From NCBI GenBank assembly GCA_958436175.1, contig CAUBJF010000003.1, forward strand, positions 310,001 to 374,000: a stretch of DNA of 64,000 nt, in the 5' to 3' direction. The notes beneath the pieces are model-generated. The model saw nothing but the letters and a program-made list of their open reading frames with translations. It was not told the origin of the DNA and made no database searches. The stretch is from an uncultured Muribaculaceae bacterium. GTDB taxonomy: Bacteria; Bacteroidota; Bacteroidia; Bacteroidales; Muribaculaceae. Shown one piece after another: positions 34,770 through 44,330 of this stretch. The number at the start of each line of letters is the position of its first letter. Position 1 is the first letter of the stretch. Made by a program: the position numbers and the translations under genes.

Positions 34770-34823
34770 TGGACGCAATTATCGCGGATTCATCACCCAG
34801 TAAAATAACCTGATATTCATACA

Positions 34824-37346
34824 GTGCGAAAGATTCTTTTCTTGGTCTTAATGTTGGGCAGCATCCAGGCATTCGGATATGGCCTTGGTTTCTGCGACTC
34901 GTCACACCCTATAGATGAGCGGACAGCCTACGATGTTTATGCAGAAAGCAGTCCTTCTTTCAGGAACCGTTTTACAATGTATTTCAACCTGGCAATCATG
35001 CCTCCGGTTGAGATCGGCTATATTTTCCGGCTGAAAGCCGACCGTAATAACAATGAGTTGGTCTATAACCTCTTCTTTAATGTCGATGCCGACGGGAACT
35101 ATCGTTTTCGTTTCAATCAGGAGGGTAAGACGGTGCTCATCTCGCTGACCGTTGGGGCTGTCAGCCTTAAACGAGACCACTGGTTCCCTGTAGGACTTGA
35201 AATAGACATGGCCGACAGTGAAATATCCCTGTCGGTAGGCGGACGGCGCAAAAGCTGTCATGTCGAAGGCCTTCCGGAAGAGCTGCGGCCCCAGATAACC
35301 TTCGGACGCAGCGATTACTTCATCGATGTCCCGACGATGTCTATCGACAATCTACGGATAGGGGGCGACTCGCCAATGACAGTTCCGTTCAATGAGGATG
35401 TCGGCAACAGCGTCAGCGACAGCAGTGGCCATTCCGTCGGCTCTGTACAGAATCCTATATGGCTTGTCAACTCGGCATACCGCTGGAACTGTGAGGCCAA
35501 GATGGCTTCCTCGTCAAGGGCCGGATGTACCTACGATATGGACAAACATCAGTTCTACTATTTTAATAAGGATACTCTGAAGACCTATAGCCCGTCGCGT
35601 AAGTCTATGACGGTTACTCCTTTTGTCGAGCCGTGTCCCGTGCCTTTGTTCCTTGCGAACAGTTTTGTTCAGCCGGGGAAAAACAGAATGTACGTATTTG
35701 AGGTCTACCCTGAGAACTATAGGCCCGGTCCTATGGTGGCAAGTGTCGACCTCGATTATCTTGACTGGCGCATAGACGATGTGCCTCCTCTCAAGATGCA
35801 ACTTCATCATCACGGGGCGATGATCAACCCTAAAGGTGACGGCATCCTGTTTTTCGGCGGCTTTGGTAATCTCTACTTCAGCAACAAACTGTATTCATAT
35901 GTTGCGGACAGCGGCCGCTTTGAAGTTGCCGACAGTCTTCAGGGAGATGTCATCTCTCCCCGCTATTTCACGGCCATAGGCTACGATCCGGGAACACGTT
36001 TCGCGTATATCTTCGGGGGTATGGGAAATGAGTCCGGGGAGCAGATTGTCGGTCGTCGCTACTTCTACGACCTTTTCAGGTTAAACCTTAGTACGGGCGA
36101 GGTAAAGAAACTCTGGGAACTGCCTTCTCAGTCCGAGAACACCGTCCCGGCGCGAGGTCTGGAGGTCGATGGCGATAATCATTTCTTTGTCCTTCGCTAT
36201 CCGGAGAGTAAATCTTCGTCCTTCCTCAAATTGTATCGGTTCTCAATGGATGACGGGACCTACACCGTACTCGGCGACTCAATCCCAATCAAGTCTGACA
36301 AGATTACGACAAATGCCCATCTCTGGTTCGACCGTTCGGACGGCAAGTTCTATGTCAGCGTCCAGGAGACGGACGACGACATAAGCTCGACTCTCAAGAT
36401 TTATTCCCTGAGTTACCCGGCTGTCAACGAGGCGACATTCAAGACTCTCGGCTCCCGCAGCATCAAAAACTGGGCTTGGTTCGTTATCCTTCCCCTCGTA
36501 CTTTTCGCAGGAGGTCTTCTTTTTATGTACTGGAAGTTCAACAGACGAAAGAAAACGGTTATATTGACAGCTCACACCGGAAGCACACAGAAGAAGCAGG
36601 AAGAGGCTCCTGCGTTGGAGCATGTCAGGCCGAACAGCCTATATCTTTTCGGAAATTTCGAGGCGGTAAATTCTTCCGGACGTAAGATCGGCTATCTCTT
36701 CACATCCAGGCTGCGTGCCATTTTATTCCTGATCCTTCAATATAATAATGAGGATGAAGGTATCAGTTCGGGCACGCTCGGCTCGCTTATCTGGCCTGAC
36801 AAGCCTAAGGATAAGGTCAAGAACTCGCGTGGTGTGGCTATTAACGGCCTCCGTAAGATTCTTTCCGATTTTAAGGATATTTCAATTGTGAATGTCGACA
36901 GTCATTTCCGTATTGAGACTGGTCCTGATCTCTACTGCGACTATCTCCGCGTGGCTCAACTTATTTCGAGTGATGAAATCCTCTCTCAGAACAGACGCGA
37001 ATTCCTTGATATACTGGGCCGTGGAAAGTTTTTGAAAGATTTTGAAGACCCTGCAGTTGACGATTTCAAGCGAATGGTCGAACTTCGTCTCGAAAACGCG
37101 ATTCTCAAGCAGATAAATATTACATTCGAGACAGGTTTTTACCGCGAGTGTATCCGTCTTGTCGATGCTGAGTTCAATATCGACCCTCTCAACGAACAGG
37201 CATTGCGTATGGGTATCTATTCCATGCTCTATCTGGGAGAAGAGAAGAGTGCACGTGCTTTCTATCGCCGTTATGCTGAGGAATATCTCAAGACTTCCGG
37301 CGAAAAGCTGCCTACATCATACGAAGTCTTCGTATCCAACGCTTGA
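34824..37346 (+). CDS. Membrane-spanning sensor-regulator: LamG-like, Kelch propeller, SARP-type DNA-binding
   Basis: This encodes 840 residues. A signal peptide (1-18) is followed by a laminin-G/concanavalin-like domain (about 35-185; FRLKADRNNNELVYNLFF, WFPVGLEIDMADSEISLSVGG), a Kelch-type beta propeller (about 220-540; repeats with GILFFGGFGNLY and AYIFGGMGNESG), one transmembrane helix (550-570) and a cytoplasmic part. The latter has a winged helix (about 604-700, SGTLGSLIWPDKPKDKVKNSRGVAINGLRKIL) and a helical BTAD-like region (705-840), as in SARP activators. It would bind glycan in the periplasm and act on DNA directly, with no kinase step. It sits directly before the mannan locus and is its likely activator. 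Confidence 0.82.
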   Translation: MRKILFLVLMLGSIQAFGYGLGFCDSSHPIDERTAYDVYAESSPSFRNRFTMYFNLAIMPPVEIGYIFRLKADRNNNELVYNLFFNVDADGNYRFRFNQEGKTVLISLTVGAVSLKRDHWFPVGLEIDMADSEISLSVGGRRKSCHVEGLPEELRPQITFGRSDYFIDVPTMSIDNLRIGGDSPMTVPFNEDVGNSVSDSSGHSVGSVQNPIWLVNSAYRWNCEAKMASSSRAGCTYDMDKHQFYYFNKDTLKTYSPSRKSMTVTPFVEPCPVPLFLANSFVQPGKNRMYVFEVYPENYRPGPMVASVDLDYLDWRIDDVPPLKMQLHHHGAMINPKGDGILFFGGFGNLYFSNKLYSYVADSGRFEVADSLQGDVISPRYFTAIGYDPGTRFAYIFGGMGNESGEQIVGRRYFYDLFRLNLSTGEVKKLWELPSQSENTVPARGLEVDGDNHFFVLRYPESKSSSFLKLYRFSMDDGTYTVLGDSIPIKSDKITTNAHLWFDRSDGKFYVSVQETDDDISSTLKIYSLSYPAVNEATFKTLGSRSIKNWAWFVILPLVLFAGGLLFMYWKFNRRKKTVILTAHTGSTQKKQEEAPALEHVRPNSLYLFGNFEAVNSSGRKIGYLFTSRLRAILFLILQYNNEDEGISSGTLGSLIWPDKPKDKVKNSRGVAINGLRKILSDFKDISIVNVDSHFRIETGPDLYCDYLRVAQLISSDEILSQNRREFLDILGRGKFLKDFEDPAVDDFKRMVELRLENAILKQINITFETGFYRECIRLVDAEFNIDPLNEQALRMGIYSMLYLGEEKSARAFYRRYAEEYLKTSGEKLPTSYEVFVSNA

Positions 37347-37391
37347 CATTCTTACCTCTTAAGGAATACTATCCATTTCCATTCAGACGCC

Positions 37392-37420
37392 CAAGGTCTG
37401 TCAGCTCACTCCTTGTTTTT
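37392..37420 (+). terminator. Weak terminator after the regulator gene
   Basis: A 5-bp stem CAAGG/CCTTG with a 14-base loop is directly followed by TTTTT. The stem is short, so strength is doubtful. Confidence 0.4.
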
Positions 37421-37598
37421 CATGATCTCCATTTGACTTTGAAGTGTGGCACAGTCTTGATTGGGCATTTGGCTTTATTAACTTAATACCTCCCTTAATC
37501 TCCTTGTGCCTTTCATAAATTTAACCAAATCTGATACCCACTGCCTTGGCCCAGCTTATCGTAAGGGAATCATAAGAGCGGACTTTTTTTGCTGTATT

Positions 37599-37685
37599 AA
37601 TGGGTTAAAACGGGAGGATTAATGATATTTTTGCTATTTTAATCCATAATTAACCCATTTTCTAATCTATAAGGTCGCTATTTTG
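37599..37685 (+). promoter_or_regulatory. Operator-like inverted repeat and -7 boxes of the mannan locus
   Basis: Left arm AATGGGTTAA (37599-37608) with GGATTAA (37616-37622); right arm TTAATCC (37639-37645) with TTAACCCATT (37650-37659). Read on the minus strand, the right arm gives GGGTTAATTATGGATTAA, almost the same as the motif before the regulator gene. A -7 match TATTTTTG (37626-37633) lies between the arms and TATTTTG (37679-37685) lies after them. Neither has a TTG at the usual distance, as expected of a promoter that needs an activator. Confidence 0.6.
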
Positions 37686-37771
37686 CACCGCGAATAAAAA
37701 GAGAATACTATACCCTGAACTAAACACTTCTTAACCTTAGGAACATCATTTATCATTACCATTAATAAACC

Positions 37772-39595
37772 ATGAACTTAAGATCCATGTTTAAAAATCT
37801 GGGAATGGCAGCCATGATACTTGGTCTGGCTACTTTTGCCCAGTCGTGCTCCGATGACGACAACAACGGCAACGGACCCGTGCAGATTGGAACGGTGACA
37901 GGTGTGGTCAGCGATGAATTGTCGCAGCCGATAGCCGGTGTCACTGTAAGTGTCAACGATGGTGAGTCTACTGCAACGACTAACGCAGCCGGTGCCTACA
38001 CTCTCGAAAACGTAACCGTCGCTTCTCACATAATCAGCTTCCAGAAGGAAGACTATGCTACAGTAGCAGTTACCGTTGTCGCAGGCAAGTTCGACGACAA
38101 GAACGTGGCTACTGTTTCTCCCGTTATGGAATATGCCGCAGCCAAGATCCGCGGTCATATCCTCGACGCCTTCAACGGTGGCGCACCCCTCGCCGGCGTG
38201 AAGGTATTCATCAGCGATACCCAGCAGACTGTTTCCGATGCCAACGGTGACTACGAAATCGGTCAGCTGCCTCTCGCCGACTATCAGATCACATATACTA
38301 AGGATGGTTACAACGCCGTAACCCGCAAGGTTGCCATGACCGACTTCGTCGATGGCGTTGCCGTTGTTCCCGAAATCACAATGGGCGGCAACGAACTCCT
38401 CCCCGGTCTTACACTCGGCGATATCCGTCAGCTCCGCATGTGGTACCTCAACGAATACCGCGGCGGCCGTAACGGCGACGCTTATCCCCACTGGGACTGG
38501 TCGGGCGACTATATGTGCACACTCGACTTCTACGGCAACTGGGAAGAACAGAACGAGGGTACCACCGTCCGCATCCGTAACAACGACGACGAACGCGACC
38601 GTCCTACCGACTGCAAGGAATTCGACTCCTTCGTAGCAGGCCGCAAGGTGCTTACCGCCGACAACTGCCAGCTCACAATCCAGATGCGTACACACAACGC
38701 AGAGGCCGACGCTCCCGCATACTGGGGTGTCAAGGTTATCGACATGACTGCCGCGCAGCCCGAGGCCGTCCTCGTAGGCGGTGTCCGCACAATTGCAAAC
38801 ACAAGCTACGAATGCACCACAATCGACCTCAGCGCTTACGTCGGCCGCGAAATCTGTATTGCTGCCGGTATCTTCCGTCAGCAGCCCGGCGACTACTGGA
38901 AGCAGCTCGTGTTCCGTACATTCTTCTTCGCTAAAGAAGCTATCCCCGGTTTCGTATGGCTCCCCGGTACTCCCGTCGTAGGTCTCGAAGGATGGGAACT
39001 CACTCAGGAGAATGTTCGCTCCATGCTCCCCAACCCCAAACGTCACTTCACAGGCATCAGCCCTGTCAGCGGTAACCGCGACAACTACGTGGACGCTTAC
39101 CGCGCATGGCGCGACGTTTCCCACATCGCATCCGAATGGGAATTCTGCGCCCTCCACAAAGACCCGGAAGTATTCCCCTCCGAAGGCTACCTCATCAAGA
39201 CCCGTGGCGATGCACGCGTAAACACTGCCGAACCTGAATCATATCTCTACTCCAAGTTCGCCATCGCTCCCGGCTTCGACAAGATGGTGCTCCGCGCACG
39301 TAACTTCTCCGACCGCTGGACATACTTCAAGATAACCGTTATCGACGAAGACGGCAATGTAACCTTTATGGACCCCGTTGAAAATACAGCCAATAAGGCC
39401 GAGAAGGCTGACGACGGCTGCTGGAGATTCGACCACAACAGCGGTGCCAACGGACGTCCTAACGAATATGCATCCTTTACCTATGATCTTTCGCAATTCG
39501 ACGGCAAGAATGTCGTAGTCGCTCTCAGCGTCCACATGGGCGAGGCAAACGGCCACGAAAACAAGCTTTGCATCTATTCTGTCGACTTCGAATAA
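37772..39595 (+). CDS. Surface lipoprotein with two carboxypeptidase-regulatory-like domains
   Basis: This encodes 607 residues. A lipobox (FAQSCSDDD) places the lipid Cys near residue 26; the acidic SDDDN tail after it is a surface-export signal in Bacteroidetes. Two CarboxypepD_reg-like beta domains follow (about 38-115, VTGVVSDELSQPIAGVTVSV; and 123-205, IRGHILDAFNGGAPLAGVKVFI). The remaining 380 residues are Trp/Tyr-rich and beta-rich, and may bind glycan. As first gene of the locus it is probably a surface glycan-binding protein; an unknown catalytic function cannot be excluded. Confidence 0.78.
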   Translation: MNLRSMFKNLGMAAMILGLATFAQSCSDDDNNGNGPVQIGTVTGVVSDELSQPIAGVTVSVNDGESTATTNAAGAYTLENVTVASHIISFQKEDYATVAVTVVAGKFDDKNVATVSPVMEYAAAKIRGHILDAFNGGAPLAGVKVFISDTQQTVSDANGDYEIGQLPLADYQITYTKDGYNAVTRKVAMTDFVDGVAVVPEITMGGNELLPGLTLGDIRQLRMWYLNEYRGGRNGDAYPHWDWSGDYMCTLDFYGNWEEQNEGTTVRIRNNDDERDRPTDCKEFDSFVAGRKVLTADNCQLTIQMRTHNAEADAPAYWGVKVIDMTAAQPEAVLVGGVRTIANTSYECTTIDLSAYVGREICIAAGIFRQQPGDYWKQLVFRTFFFAKEAIPGFVWLPGTPVVGLEGWELTQENVRSMLPNPKRHFTGISPVSGNRDNYVDAYRAWRDVSHIASEWEFCALHKDPEVFPSEGYLIKTRGDARVNTAEPESYLYSKFAIAPGFDKMVLRARNFSDRWTYFKITVIDEDGNVTFMDPVENTANKAEKADDGCWRFDHNSGANGRPNEYASFTYDLSQFDGKNVVVALSVHMGEANGHENKLCIYSVDFE

Positions 39596-39609
39596 ATCCT
39601 AAAAAGGGG

Positions 39610-39648
39610 TGGTTGTCAAATTTGGAAGGTAAAAAGGTTTGACAACCA
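39610..39648 (+). other. Hairpin between the first two locus genes
   Basis: TGGTTGTCAAA (39610-39620) and TTTGACAACCA (39638-39648) form an 11-bp perfect stem extended by a GGG/CCC part. No T-run follows, so it is more likely an mRNA stability or processing element, or a partial terminator that lowers expression of downstream genes. Confidence 0.6.
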
Positions 39649-39672
39649 CACCCTTAACCATATCACTTTGCA

Positions 39673-41124
39673 ATGAATAAGTTGTTGAACATATTTGCTA
39701 TCGGTGCTCTTTGCTTCGGCATGGCAGCCTGCAGCGACGACAAACCTTCGGAACCGGAAAAACCGGATCAGCCGGATCAGCCCGTCAGCCCCGATGACTC
39801 CAAGACCGGAAATGTGGCACGCGCAATGCAGATAGTCGATGCCGCCGTCGACCATTATATGGAAGGGGTGGGTATGAGCATGGCACGTTACTACAATCCC
39901 TTCACCAGCCAGCGCTCTTCCGAGACCGGCAGTGTATGGATGTACACAAGTGCTATCGAGGCAGTAAACGCCGTCATGAAAGCTCTGGACACCCAGAAAG
40001 CAAAAGGCGACGCTACGCTGTACAATGCTAATTTCAGCCGTTACAAGACTTTGATGTCGAAGCTCTACGACGGTCTGGATTACTACAGCGGCAGCTATAC
40101 GCTGACTTCCTACACCCAGACAAAAAGTTGGACGGTCTATGCCGTCAACCGCGCCGGCTCTCCCGGGGCTGCCGATGTCTCCGGTGTGCTGAATGTCTAC
40201 GACGACCAGATGTGGCTCGTGCGCGAGCTCATCGAAGCCTATAAGCTCACCGGTGAGACCAAGTATCTCGACAAGGCCGAGTACCTTACGGCCTACGTCC
40301 TCGACGGATGGGACTGCACCCTCGACGCGAACGGCAACGAGAACGGCGGTATCACCTGGGGCCCCGGCTACTTCACCAAGCACTCGTGCAGCAACGGCCC
40401 GATGGTTTCGCCCCTGGTATGGCTCTCCGAAATATATAAAGGTAAAGGCGACCAGGTCACATACCGCTATATCGGAGCCGACAAGAAACGTCTCGAGAAG
40501 ACCGAGAACAAGTCGGACTACTATCTGCATTTTGCCAAGGCAGTCTACGACTGGCAGAAGAGTCATCTCCTGATTCCCGAATCGGGTGTCTACGACGACA
40601 TGATGGGTGGCGGCAACGCTATCAATTATGAGGAAGTCGACGGTGTCCGCTATCGTGCCAACACACCGCTCCCCGACCGTTGCGGGCCCGCTATCACATA
40701 CAATAGCGGCACCATGCTCTCCGGCGCTGCCGACCTATATGCCGCCACCGGCGACAATGTATATCTTGAAGACCTCAAGGCGCTGTCCGATAACAGCTTC
40801 AAGTATTTTGCCAAGCCAAGCACCTCCAAGAAAGGTTACTACGAATGGGACCTCAGCGGATTCCGCACATGGTTCAACGGAGTCCTTATGCGTGCTTATG
40901 CAGAAGCATACCAGTATCATAACACCAACGCCGATTATCTTGATGCTTTCCAGAAGAGCCTTGACTACGGTTACGACAACTACCTTAAAGAGGGTATGCT
41001 CCCGACCAACCTTCTCTTAGGCTGGAACCGCGACAAGTCCAAGAACAACAGCGAAGGCATGTTCCAATTCACCTATGGCGCGGAATTCGCCGTGCTCGCC
41101 ACTTATGAACTCAATAAAAACTAA
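39673..41124 (+). CDS. GH76 endo-alpha-1,6-mannanase lipoprotein
   Basis: This encodes 483 residues. Lipobox Cys20 (GMAACSDDK) is followed by a Pro-rich linker (residues 23-42), placing the enzyme at the outer membrane. The catalytic Asp pair of GH76 is Asp177-Asp178 in NVYDDQMWLV, within an (alpha/alpha)6 barrel; other landmarks are GGITWGPGYF and TYNSGTMLSGAADLY. It should cut the alpha-1,6-mannan backbone outside the cell into oligosaccharides for SusCD import. Its presence defines the substrate class of the locus. Confidence 0.92.
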   Translation: MNKLLNIFAIGALCFGMAACSDDKPSEPEKPDQPDQPVSPDDSKTGNVARAMQIVDAAVDHYMEGVGMSMARYYNPFTSQRSSETGSVWMYTSAIEAVNAVMKALDTQKAKGDATLYNANFSRYKTLMSKLYDGLDYYSGSYTLTSYTQTKSWTVYAVNRAGSPGAADVSGVLNVYDDQMWLVRELIEAYKLTGETKYLDKAEYLTAYVLDGWDCTLDANGNENGGITWGPGYFTKHSCSNGPMVSPLVWLSEIYKGKGDQVTYRYIGADKKRLEKTENKSDYYLHFAKAVYDWQKSHLLIPESGVYDDMMGGGNAINYEEVDGVRYRANTPLPDRCGPAITYNSGTMLSGAADLYAATGDNVYLEDLKALSDNSFKYFAKPSTSKKGYYEWDLSGFRTWFNGVLMRAYAEAYQYHNTNADYLDAFQKSLDYGYDNYLKEGMLPTNLLLGWNRDKSKNNSEGMFQFTYGAEFAVLATYELNKN

Positions 41125-41141
41125 CTTTAAATAACCTACCT

Positions 41142-44100
41142 ATGAGGAATTTCACAGCAATCAGACGTGCTTTCGCCGGTATCCTTACGGCGTTGCTGCT
41201 CACTCTGATTCCATCTGAAATCTTTGCACAGAATGCAATTACGGTGACAGGCACAGTCACCGACTCACAGAATGAGCCGCTTATCGGTGCATCTGTGGTT
41301 GTCAAAGGCCAAAGTACCGGTGTCGCTACCGATATCGACGGCAAGTACTCTATATCCGTTGCTTCCAACGGTACCCTCACCTTCTCTTATGTCGGTATGA
41401 AGACTACCGATGTAAGTGTCAATGGTCGTCGTACTATCGACGTTACTCTCGATGAAGATGCTAATGTAATGGACGAAGTCGTTGTCGTCGGCTACGGCGT
41501 TCAGCGTCGTGGTTCTGTGACCGGCTCTGTGGCCGCTGTAAAGGGCGACGAGATGATCCAGACCAAGAACGAGAACCCGCAGAACATGCTTACCGGTCGT
41601 GTTGCCGGTCTCCGTGTATGGCAGAAGAGTGCCGAACCTGGTGTCTATGCCAACAATTTCGATATCCGTGGTCTCGGTTCCCCTCTCGTAGTCATCGATG
41701 GTGTACCCCGCACAACAGCTGAATTCCAGCGCCTCAACGCCAACGATATCGAAGATATCTCGGTGCTGAAGGATGCATCGGCAGCGATCTACGGTGTGCG
41801 TGCCGCAAACGGCGTTGTCCTCGTAACTACAAAGAAAGGTGCTGCCGGAAAGGCTAAGGTAAGCTACTCCGGTTCATATACCTTCCAGAAGCCCTCTAAC
41901 ATGCCTAAGCTTGCAAGCGTCTACGATGCTCTTACGATCTGCAACGAACAGCAGATGAACAACATCAACGGCGGTTCGCTTCGCTATACTCCCGAAGACT
42001 TCGAACTCTATATGAACGGAACCCGTCGTACAAGCAACTGGAACGATCTCGTAATCGCCAAATGGGCTCCCCAGACTCAGCACGACGTTACGATCTCCGG
42101 TGGTGGCGACCGCGTAACCTACTATGTAAGCTTCGGATATCTCTATCAGGAAGGTTTCTTCAAGAGCGGCGACCTCAACTATAACAAGTACAACCTCCGC
42201 TCGACAATCTCCGCCGACCTCCTCCGTGGTCTCAAGTTCGACCTCAATGTCAACTACATGGCCGATGTACGCCATACTCCCTACACCAGCTCTGTCGACC
42301 TTATCCGTAACCTCTGGAAGCAGGGTAACCTCTTCCCCGCTTACGCTGACAATGAACAGACAATGCTCAACTACGACGGTCTCGACCTCGAGCAGAACAC
42401 CGTCGCCATGATGACCTCCGATATTTCCGGTTACGGCAAATACCGCCAGAAATATTTCCAGTCGTCCGGTACTCTTACATTCGACTTCGGCGAATATTTC
42501 TCTGTTCTCCAGGGCCTCAAGCTCCGCGGTATGTTCTCCTACGACTATCGTGAGGACAACAACGAATCCTACCGTAAGGAATACAGCCTCTACGCTTACG
42601 ACGAAGCCAACGACAGCTACATCCAGAAGCTCTTCAACAACAGCTCGCCCAGCCGTCTGCGCCGCGAATACTACAACAAGCAGCAGATCCTCGGCCAGGT
42701 CACACTTAACTACAACCGCCGTTTCAACGACATCCACGAAGTCGGCGCAGTAGTCGGCTGGGAAGGCCAGAAGCGCACAGGCGACAACTTCTACGCATAC
42801 CGCGACCTCGCATTCTCTACCCCCTACCTCCTCGCAGGTGTCGACGATGGTCAGGTCGGTTCTATGAACACTGGTAACAACGACCTCTACGAACTTACCA
42901 ACGAGGCTATCATCGGCCGTCTCAACTACTCCTTCGCCGACCGTTACCTCATCGAAGGTCAGTTCCGTTATGACGGTTCCTCCAAGTTTGCCAAGGGTCA
43001 CCGCTGGGGCTTCTTCCCCTCCGTATCCGGTGGCTGGCGTATCTCTGAAGAACCTTTCTTCAAGAATATCTCCGAACTCAACTTCATCCAGAACCTCAAG
43101 CTTCGTGCAAGCTACGGTGTACTCGGTGATGATGGCGACCTCAACTACGACTGGGCTATGGGTTATACCTATCCTTCGACCAGCGGCAACTCCGAGAACG
43201 GCTACTACAACCAGTACGCTCCCGGCTATATGTTCGGCAGCCAGTTCATCTACGGTGTGACTCCTCTCGCTCTCCCGAACGAGAATATCACATGGTACAA
43301 GTCCAAGACTTTCGATATCGGTGTCGACTTCTCCGCATGGAACCAGATGCTCGGTATATCGTTCGACTACTTCAACCGTCATCGTAGCGGACGTTTCGCA
43401 CGCAACAATGCAGCTCTGCCTACAGTCATTGGTGCGACCGCTCCTCGTGAAAACCTCGACAGCGACCGTCAGTTCGGTCTCGAACTCGAACTTACCCACC
43501 GTAACCGTATCGGCGACTGGGAATACAGCCTGAAAGGTATCGCAACTGTTACCCGCCAGAAATATCTCCACGCTTCCGAAAAAGGTCCCTGGTCCAACTC
43601 CTACGACCGCTGGCGCAGCGACAACCTGACACACCGTTATCAGGGCGTTCAGTTCGGTTACAAGCAGGCAGGCCGCTACGAGAACTGGAACGATATCTGG
43701 ACATACAATATCTATAAGGAACGCGACGTCCTCCCCGGCGACTACAAGTACGAAGACTGGAACGGCGACGGTGAGATCAACGGACTCGACGAACATCCCT
43801 ACGCTTTCGACCAGACCCCCTGGCTCAACTACTCTCTTAATGCGCAGGTTATGTGGAAGGGTATCGACCTGAGCGTCCTCTTCCAGGGCTCCGCTCTCGG
43901 TTCGATGGAATACAAGGAACCGCTCTACGCCATCTGGGGTACCAACGGTGGCGGTATCCTCGAACAGTACACCGACCGCTGGCACCCGGTAGACCCGACC
44001 GCCGATCCCTACAGCCCCTCGACTGAATGGGTTTCCGGTTACTATGGTTACACCGGCCGCTATCCTCGTTCGAACTCCGAGTTCAACCGTGTCAAGACCG

Positions 44101-44312
44101 ACTTCCTCCGTCTCAAGAGCGTCGAGATCGGCTACACAATCCCGAGAATCAAGGCACTCCCCGGCATGAGCCTCCGCGTATATGCCAATGCCTACAACAT
44201 CTTCACCTGGACCGGCGTGAAGTTCGTCGACCCCGAACATCCCGACGATGACCTCGGCCGTATGTATCCTCTTAACAAGACCTACACTCTCGGTCTCAAC
44301 CTTTCTTTCTAA
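41142..44312 (+). CDS. SusC-like TonB-dependent glycan importer
   Basis: This encodes 1056 residues. Signal peptide (about 1-29, ending FAQ), CarboxypepD_reg-like domain (about 34-110, VTGTVTDSQNEPLIGASVVVKG), TonB box region (DEVVVVGYGVQRR), plug (about 125-235, GRVAGLRVW ... VLKDASAAIYGVRAANGVVLVTTKKG) and a 22-strand barrel ending in a C-terminal Phe (LGLNLSF). It forms the transport pore with the SusD-like protein encoded 18 bases downstream. Strong C-ending codon bias suggests high expression. Confidence 0.97.
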   Translation: MRNFTAIRRAFAGILTALLLTLIPSEIFAQNAITVTGTVTDSQNEPLIGASVVVKGQSTGVATDIDGKYSISVASNGTLTFSYVGMKTTDVSVNGRRTIDVTLDEDANVMDEVVVVGYGVQRRGSVTGSVAAVKGDEMIQTKNENPQNMLTGRVAGLRVWQKSAEPGVYANNFDIRGLGSPLVVIDGVPRTTAEFQRLNANDIEDISVLKDASAAIYGVRAANGVVLVTTKKGAAGKAKVSYSGSYTFQKPSNMPKLASVYDALTICNEQQMNNINGGSLRYTPEDFELYMNGTRRTSNWNDLVIAKWAPQTQHDVTISGGGDRVTYYVSFGYLYQEGFFKSGDLNYNKYNLRSTISADLLRGLKFDLNVNYMADVRHTPYTSSVDLIRNLWKQGNLFPAYADNEQTMLNYDGLDLEQNTVAMMTSDISGYGKYRQKYFQSSGTLTFDFGEYFSVLQGLKLRGMFSYDYREDNNESYRKEYSLYAYDEANDSYIQKLFNNSSPSRLRREYYNKQQILGQVTLNYNRRFNDIHEVGAVVGWEGQKRTGDNFYAYRDLAFSTPYLLAGVDDGQVGSMNTGNNDLYELTNEAIIGRLNYSFADRYLIEGQFRYDGSSKFAKGHRWGFFPSVSGGWRISEEPFFKNISELNFIQNLKLRASYGVLGDDGDLNYDWAMGYTYPSTSGNSENGYYNQYAPGYMFGSQFIYGVTPLALPNENITWYKSKTFDIGVDFSAWNQMLGISFDYFNRHRSGRFARNNAALPTVIGATAPRENLDSDRQFGLELELTHRNRIGDWEYSLKGIATVTRQKYLHASEKGPWSNSYDRWRSDNLTHRYQGVQFGYKQAGRYENWNDIWTYNIYKERDVLPGDYKYEDWNGDGEINGLDEHPYAFDQTPWLNYSLNAQVMWKGIDLSVLFQGSALGSMEYKEPLYAIWGTNGGGILEQYTDRWHPVDPTADPYSPSTEWVSGYYGYTGRYPRSNSEFNRVKTDFLRLKSVEIGYTIPRIKALPGMSLRVYANAYNIFTWTGVKFVDPEHPDDDLGRMYPLNKTYTLGLNLSF

Positions 44313-44330
44313 TCGAAACAGAACAAAGTC

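Larger units (their letters stand above)
34369..34823 (+). other. Divergent intergenic region before the locus regulator
   Basis: This holds the regulator promoter and an upstream motif, GGGTTATTATGGATTAA (34706-34722), described below. The remaining 340 bases on the left lie upstream of the AAA ATPase start and have no clear -7 box on the minus strand. Confidence 0.5.
37347..37771 (+). other. Control region of the mannan utilisation locus
   Basis: About 425 bases without a gene. A weak terminator (CAAGG/CCTTG stem, 37392-37415, then five T) follows the regulator gene. The middle part is featureless. The last 170 bases carry the inverted operator-like repeats and -7 boxes described separately, then an AT-rich leader up to the first lipoprotein gene. 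Confidence 0.6.

Noticed and set aside
37772..37960. First locus lipoprotein as a TonB-dependent receptor fragment
   Set aside because: It has CarboxypepD_reg-like domains like SusC but a lipobox and no plug or barrel, so it is a separate surface lipoprotein.
41874..44240. Very long open frame (788 codons) antisense to susC
   Set aside because: It results from strong C-ending codon bias in the highly expressed susC gene; similar long shadows occur opposite other locus genes (50453-52111, 52096-53967, 54339-55775).
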